Positions 29,652 to 33,066 of a stretch of DNA of 33,066 nucleotides are shown here, in pieces (position 1 is the first letter of the stretch; each line of letters starts with the position of its first letter). Made by a program: the position numbers and the translations under genes. The notes beneath the pieces were generated by a model. That model was not told the origin of the DNA. It ran no database searches and was given only the letters and a program-made list of their open reading frames with translations. The stretch is from Alphaproteobacteria bacterium UBA998 (GTDB lineage Bacteria; Pseudomonadota; Alphaproteobacteria; Rickettsiales; UBA998): NCBI GenBank assembly GCA_002291925.1, contig DBAY01000036.1, positions 1-33,066 of the forward strand. Reading direction: 5' to 3'.

Positions 29652-29799
29652 AGGCCTCGGCGTCATGCTGATGCCCCGGTGCATGGCCCGCCTTTGACAC
29701 ATCTTATCCCCACTTCCACGAAAAATAACGGTTTCTTTTCCGCTGCCCCCTTATAGAATGCGGCGCGCTGCCTATATTCCGAGCATAGCAGGAGGAATC

Positions 29800-30798
29800 A
29801 TGGCGCTGGCGCAACCGAAATACCGCATGAATGACGACATGGCCGCAGGCAAAACTCTCACGAAATCCGCACGCGAACTGTTCGGCATCGACCTCGACTG
29901 GCAGGTGCCGGTGCTGGCCGAGGCCGACGATCACGTGCCCGCCATCGACCCGCATTACCATTTCGACCCGGAAACCACCCGCGCCATCCTCGCCGGGTTC
30001 CTGCATAACCGCAAGGTGATGATCCACGGCCTGCATGGCACCGGCAAATCCTCGCATATCGAGCAGGTGGCCGCGCGCCTGAACTGGCCGCTGGTACGCA
30101 TCAACCTCGACGGGCACGTGAGCCGCATCGATCTCATCGGGCGCGACATCATCACGCAGAAGGATGGCCAGCAGGTCACCGAATTCTTCGAAGGCATCCT
30201 GCCCTGGGCGATGCAGCGCACCATGGCGCTGGTGTTCGACGAATACGACGCCGCCCGCCCGGACGTGATGTTCGTCATCCAGCGCGTGCTGGAGGCGGAG
30301 GGCAAACTGACGCTGCTCGACCAGAACCGCGTGATTGCGCCAAGCGCAGGCTTCCGCCTGTTCGCCACCGCTAACACCATCGGTCTCGGCGATGCGACGG
30401 GCCTTTATCACGGCACCAACCCCATCAACCAGGGCCAGATGGATCGCTGGAACATCGTGGTGAACCTCGAGCACCCGACCGAGGAGCAGGAGGTGCGCAT
30501 CGTGCTCGGCCACGTGCCGGAATTCGGCAAGGACGATGCCTCCCGCCAGATGGTGCGCCAGATGGTGATTCTGGCGGGCATGACGCGCCTTGGCTTCCAG
30601 AATGGCGACATCTCCACCCTCATGTCGCCCCGCACCATCATCAACTGGGCGCAGAACGTCATGATCTTCGGCAATCGCGACGAGGCCTTCCGCTACAGCT
30701 ACCTCAACAAGTGCGACGACGCCGAAAAAGCCACCATCGCCGAGTATTACCAGCGCGTCTTCGACGTTGCGCTGCCGGAAATGGTCATGGCGGTGTGA
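29800..30798 (+). CDS. cobS: Cobaltochelatase subunit CobS
   Basis: CobS is the AAA+ ATPase subunit that, with CobT and CobN, inserts cobalt into the corrin ring in aerobic cobalamin synthesis. The 332-residue protein has Walker A GLHGTGKSSHIEQ (about residue 78), Walker B MALVFDEYDAARPDVM, sensor-like FRLFATANTIGLGDATGLYHGT, and RWNIVVNL. I chose ATG 29800, with a strong GGAGGA seven bases upstream, over a codon at 29758. CobT normally follows but is absent here. The downstream gene is a tiny membrane protein, so CobT must be elsewhere, or this ATPase works with another partner. Confidence 0.92.
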   Translation: MALAQPKYRMNDDMAAGKTLTKSARELFGIDLDWQVPVLAEADDHVPAIDPHYHFDPETTRAILAGFLHNRKVMIHGLHGTGKSSHIEQVAARLNWPLVRINLDGHVSRIDLIGRDIITQKDGQQVTEFFEGILPWAMQRTMALVFDEYDAARPDVMFVIQRVLEAEGKLTLLDQNRVIAPSAGFRLFATANTIGLGDATGLYHGTNPINQGQMDRWNIVVNLEHPTEEQEVRIVLGHVPEFGKDDASRQMVRQMVILAGMTRLGFQNGDISTLMSPRTIINWAQNVMIFGNRDEAFRYSYLNKCDDAEKATIAEYYQRVFDVALPEMVMAV

Positions 30799-30808
30799 GG
30801 GGGCAGGC

Positions 30809-30893
30809 CGTCATTCTGCGAGGCGAAGCCTGCGCAGAATCTCCCCGCGTAACGACAGAGATCCTGCGCTGCGCTTCGCGCCCACAGGATGAC
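30809..30893. repeat. Family B palindromic repeat copy 3
   Basis: It begins CGTCATTCTGCGAGGCGAAG and ends GCGCCCACAGGATGAC. The left half matches copy 2 closely while the right half differs. It fills the cobS to small-protein gap. Confidence 0.85.
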
Positions 30894-30910
30894 AGACAGG
30901 AGCGAGTAAT

Positions 30911-31057
30911 ATGTCCGGCGCCTCAATTCTGATTCTTCTCGTCCTCGCTTTCATCGCTTTCAAGGTCGTCAAGGGCGTGGTCGGCTTCATCTTCAAGATC
31001 GCCGTCCTCGGCGCCATGGTCGTCGCCTTCGTGATGTGGAAACAGGGCGGACTTTAG
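30911..31057 (+). CDS. 48-residue hydrophobic membrane protein
   Basis: ATG 30911 is preceded by AGGAG eight bases upstream and the frame ends at TAG 31057. The product (MSGASILILLVLAFIAFKVV...) has two hydrophobic segments separated by a Lys/Gly turn (KVVKGVVGFIFK) and ends in MWKQGGL. It is likely an inner-membrane small protein. No family is recognised. The good ribosome-binding site and consistent hydrophobicity argue for a real gene. Confidence 0.65.
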   Translation: MSGASILILLVLAFIAFKVVKGVVGFIFKIAVLGAMVVAFVMWKQGGL

Positions 31058-31060
31058 GTT

Positions 31061-31086
31061 GTCACCCCGCACTTGTTGCGGGGTCT
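31061..31086. repeat. Family E arm, left end of the GIY-YIG cassette
   Basis: This 26-base arm, beginning GTCACCCCGC and ending GCGGGGTCT, is a perfect inverted copy of 31396-31421 and is identical to 29501-29526. It supplies the TGA stop codon of the GIY-YIG gene. Confidence 0.95.
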
Positions 31087-31382
31087 TCCTCCACTGGCAC
31101 CAGCAGCGTAAAGTGTAAATCCTTCCATTCTGGATTCATGCGCTCAATCGCATCGAATTTGAAGCTGCGCTTCCATTTCTTGATGATTTTCTCGCGGTGA
31201 ATTGCGGCGTTGATGTCATCGGTAACCTCAAAATAAACCAGCTTGTCGACATTATACTGTTTGGTGAAGCCGTCGATTAGCTTGTGCTTGTGCTCATAGA
31301 CGCGGCGCGTCAGATCATTCGTTACACCTGTATAGAAGACGGTATGGTGTGCGTTGGTAAGAATGTAAACGGCGTAGGTCAT
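31062..31382 (-). CDS. GIY-YIG nuclease family protein inside a repeat-bounded cassette
   Basis: The 106-residue single-domain GIY-YIG protein (UPF0213/YhbQ-like) has VYILTN (GIY-equivalent), FYTGVTNDLTRRVYEH (YIG-equivalent plus the catalytic Arg) and AIHREKIIKKWKR with the metal-binding Glu. ATG 31382 is the natural start. The upstream in-frame residues and the last ~13 residues (VPVEEDPATSAG) come from flanking repeat sequence, and the TGA stop lies in the repeat arm. GIY-YIG domains cut DNA in repair enzymes and homing nucleases. The role of these stand-alone proteins is not known. The interior is less GC-rich than neighbouring genes, which suggests transfer. Confidence 0.9.
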   Translation of the reverse strand: MTYAVYILTNAHHTVFYTGVTNDLTRRVYEHKHKLIDGFTKQYNVDKLVYFEVTDDINAAIHREKIIKKWKRSFKFDAIERMNPEWKDLHFTLLVPVEEDPATSAG

Positions 31383-31395
31383 CGCGTATCGAGGG

Positions 31396-31421
31396 AGACC
31401 CCGCAACAAGTGCGGGGTGAC
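31396..31421. repeat. Family E arm, right end of the GIY-YIG cassette
   Basis: This is the exact reverse complement of 31061-31086. It lies immediately upstream of the GIY-YIG start and folds as a CCCCGCA/TGCGGGG hairpin. Confidence 0.95.
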
Positions 31422-31428
31422 AGGTAAG

Positions 31429-32688
31429 CTAAAGCCACTCCGGCAGCGAATCCCGTTCAATCAGGCTCTCATAATCCGGGCGGGGGCGCACCACGGCCCA
31501 TTCGGTGCCGTAGACGAGGACTTCCGGAATCAGCAGACGGGCATTGTAGGTGCCGCTCATCACGGCCCCGTAAGCCCCGGCGGAGCGGAAGGCTACCAGA
31601 TCGCCCGGCGCAAGCGGGGGTAGGGGGCGGTCGCTGGCGAAGATGTCGCCGGTTTCGCACACTGGGCCCACCACATCGGCAGGGGTGAGCGGGGCGTCGG
31701 TTTCGCGCACCGGCACGATATCGTGATGCGCGCTGTAGAGGGTGGGGCGGATGAGGTCGTTCATCGCGCCGTCGAGGATGACGAAACGGCGGCCCGCGCT
31801 TTCCTTCTCATAAATAACTTCCGTCACCAGGATGCCCGCATTGCCGACAATCAGGCGGCCCGGCTCGAACACATACTGCGCGTCGAATCCGTCGAAGACT
31901 TCCTGCACCATGGCGCCGTAGGCGGTGGGCATGGGCGGCGCGGTGCCATCGGCTTCGTAGGGGATGCCGAGACCGCCGCCGAGATCGATGACGCGGATGT
32001 CCAGCCCTTCCGCGCGCAACTCGGTCACCAGCTCGCGCACGCGGGTGAAGGCCTCGCGGAACGGATCGAGCTTGGTCAGCTGCGAGCCGATATGCACCGA
32101 GACGCCCTGCAACTCGATGTTCGGCAGAGCGGTGGCGCGGCGGAAGAAATCGCGCGCATCCTTCCACGCGATGCCGAATTTACTTTCCTTCTGGCCGGTG
32201 GAAATTTTCGCATGGGTATAGGGGATGACGTCCGGGTTAACGCGCAGCGCTACCGGGGCCTTGCGGCCCATATCACCGGCGACGCGATCCAGCAGATCCA
32301 GCTCGGGCAGGGATTCCACGTTGAACTGGAAGATGTCCTGCGAGAGCGCGTATTCCATCTCGCGCCGCGTCTTGCCGACGCCGGAGAACACAATCTGGTC
32401 GGCCCGCATGCCGGAGGCCAGCGCGAGGCGGATTTCGCCTTCCGACACCACGTCGCAGCCCGCGCCTTCGTGCGCCAGCGTGGCCAGCACGGCGCGGTTG
32501 GAGTTGGCCTTGGCGGCGTAGCAGATGAGCGGGTTCAGCGCACCTAAGCCCTCGCGAAACACATGGAAATGCCGCACCAGCGTGGCGCTGGAATAGCAAT
32601 AGAACGGCGTGCCGACACGCGCGGCAAGGTCGGCGATGCGCACGCCCTCGGCGTAGAGTTCCCCGCTATAATAGTGGAAATGGTCCAT
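31429..32688 (-). CDS. lysA: Diaminopimelate decarboxylase
   Basis: LysA is a PLP enzyme that converts meso-diaminopimelate to L-lysine, the last step of lysine synthesis. The 419-residue protein has the PLP lysine region ICYAAKANSNRAVLATL, GAGCDVVSEGEIRLAL, GVSVHIGSQL, IDLGGGLGIPYE, EPGRLIVGNAG and the catalytic CETGDIFA with SAGAYGAVMSGTYNARL. The start overlaps the stop of the upstream lipoprotein gene as TAATG. Pairing of lysA with a small LptM-like lipoprotein gene is common in proteobacteria. Confidence 0.97.
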   Translation of the reverse strand: MDHFHYYSGELYAEGVRIADLAARVGTPFYCYSSATLVRHFHVFREGLGALNPLICYAAKANSNRAVLATLAHEGAGCDVVSEGEIRLALASGMRADQIVFSGVGKTRREMEYALSQDIFQFNVESLPELDLLDRVAGDMGRKAPVALRVNPDVIPYTHAKISTGQKESKFGIAWKDARDFFRRATALPNIELQGVSVHIGSQLTKLDPFREAFTRVRELVTELRAEGLDIRVIDLGGGLGIPYEADGTAPPMPTAYGAMVQEVFDGFDAQYVFEPGRLIVGNAGILVTEVIYEKESAGRRFVILDGAMNDLIRPTLYSAHHDIVPVRETDAPLTPADVVGPVCETGDIFASDRPLPPLAPGDLVAFRSAGAYGAVMSGTYNARLLIPEVLVYGTEWAVVRPRPDYESLIERDSLPEWL

Positions 32689-32843
32689 TATTGCGGCCTG
32701 ACAGGTTCACGCCCCACGGCGCGGTTGGACTCGGAGCGGCTCTCCGTCTTCACCTGCTCCGGATGCGTCAGCTTGCCCTTGACGCCGCAGGAGGTGAGGG
32801 TGAGCAGGGGGAGGAGGAACAAAAATGCCAAGCTGAGACGCAA
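32688..32843 (-). CDS. Small LptM-like lipoprotein
   Basis: The 51-residue product has a hydrophobic signal and lipobox LTLTSC (Cys19), then GVKGKLTHPEQ, the short motif seen in LptM/YifL-type lipoproteins encoded before lysA. LptM assists maturation of the LPS translocon LptD in enterobacteria. I prefer TTG 32843 as start. A frame from 32948 would add residues read from the flanking GC-rich repeat (LLTSPRKQGEGFF). The start is uncertain because no clear ribosome-binding site is visible. Confidence 0.7.
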   Translation of the reverse strand: MRLSLAFLFLLPLLTLTSCGVKGKLTHPEQVKTESRSESNRAVGREPVRPQ

Positions 32844-32864
32844 ACCAGGTAACCACTGAAAAAA

Positions 32865-32902
32865 TCCCTCCCCCTGTTTACGGGGGGAGGTTAGGAGGGG
32901 GG
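32865..32902. repeat. Partial family D-like repeat near the right edge
   Basis: CCCTCCCCCTGTTTACGG and GGGGGGAGG form a short palindrome resembling the outer arm of the family D elements. Its second arm cannot be identified because the sequence degenerates. Confidence 0.45.
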
Positions 32903-32934
32903 CTGCCACGTGCTCTGAGCTAGCCGATGCGCTG

Positions 32935-33066
32935 TACCCCCCCCCCACCCCCCCCCCCCAAACAAGGGGGGGGGGGGGGGGGGGTATTCGGGGGGCCCGC
33001 CCCGCGGGGCGGGGGGGCGGGGGGGTGGCGCCCCCCCCCCCCCCCCGCGCGCCCGCCGCGCCCCCG
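32935..33066. other. Low-complexity G/C homopolymer end
   Basis: Runs of C and G up to about 20 bases dominate the last 130 bases. This looks like a contig-end base-calling or assembly artefact, so nothing should be annotated in it. Confidence 0.8.

Larger units (their letters stand above)
29392..29799. other. 408-base spacer between bdhA and cobS
   Basis: The first 260 bases are three tandemly placed palindromic repeats of different families (B, E, A). The remainder is the likely cobS promoter region, with TTGACA at 29694-29699 but no well-spaced -10, and TATAGAAT near 29753. The cobS ribosome-binding site GGAGGA is at 29791-29796. Confidence 0.6.
31061..31421. mobile_element. Candidate GIY-YIG mobile cassette with 26-bp terminal inverted repeats
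   Basis: The 361-base unit consists of one GIY-YIG gene between perfect 26-bp inverted repeats. It starts 3 bases after the stop of the 48-residue membrane protein and ends 7 bases before the lysA stop. The short palindrome at 29501-29568 looks like the same element without the gene. Mobility is inference. No target-site duplication is obvious. Confidence 0.55.

Noticed and set aside
31383..31460. N-terminal extension of the GIY-YIG protein
   Set aside because: These residues are translated from the repeat arm and the 3' end of lysA. The domain starts naturally at MTYAVYIL.
32935..33066. Poly-C/poly-G tracts as a possible phase-variable or quadruplex region
   Set aside because: Mixed long runs of both bases right at the sequence end are more likely base-calling or assembly failure than biology.

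Overview
This window looks like an alphaproteobacterial chromosome segment at the end of a contig. The evidence is a CtrA-type cell-cycle regulator preceded by a perfect TTAA-N7-TTAA box and a GANTC site, a carD/fdxA pair, a class I lysyl-tRNA synthetase, a CobS-type chelatase subunit, and an MJ0042 zinc-ribbon gene divergent from ftsE. I cannot assign a genus. The last ~130 bases are near-pure G/C homopolymer and probably a sequencing or assembly artefact.

Layout. Bases 1-3087 (minus strand) hold a flagellar export block: fliI, an inserted gene for a heptad-repeat periplasmic protein, a fliJ-like gene and a coupled lipoprotein cut by the left edge. ctrA (3323-4054) diverges from it. Next comes the succinate dehydrogenase operon sdhCDAB (4254-7712), a small glycine-rich protein, carD and fdxA (minus). 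From 9.6 to 13.8 kb lie mazG, a YdfG-like SDR, pdxH, a methyltransferase-like gene and a DUF1194 von Willebrand protein whose 3' end overlaps dsbD. From 13.7 to 19.8 kb, on the minus strand, lie dsbD, an FMN reductase coupled to rdgB, rph, and lysS coupled to a 66-residue membrane protein. From 20.0 to 28.5 kb lie a triple-SPOR protein, grpE, ftsX, a GmhB-like HAD phosphatase, a DUF218 gene, plsC, a class IIA HAD hydrolase, hpt and the zinc-ribbon gene (both minus), and ftsE. From 28.6 kb onward come a 3-hydroxybutyrate dehydrogenase, cobS, a 48-residue membrane protein, a GIY-YIG nuclease, lysA and an LptM-like lipoprotein.

Most genes are housekeeping. What the gene list does not explain is a dense set of palindromic intergenic repeats, about 60-130 bp each. 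I group them into families: A, GTCATTGCGAG; B, GTCATYCTGCGAG; C, GTCATGCTGAAC; D, CTCCCCAGTAGGGGGAGG; E, GTCACCCCGC. Families A, B, C and E begin with GTCA or GTCG and end with TGAC. Some copies enter coding sequence, as in the mazG tail.

The most interesting item is the GIY-YIG gene at 31.06-31.42 kb. It sits between perfect 26-bp inverted copies of the family E arm, and the left half of a short, gene-less palindrome at 29501-29568 is identical to that arm. This suggests a nuclease-bearing parent element and a miniature derivative. A second structural oddity is that ftsE and ftsX, normally adjacent, lie 4.6 kb apart in an arrangement resembling a circular permutation of the usual neighbourhood.
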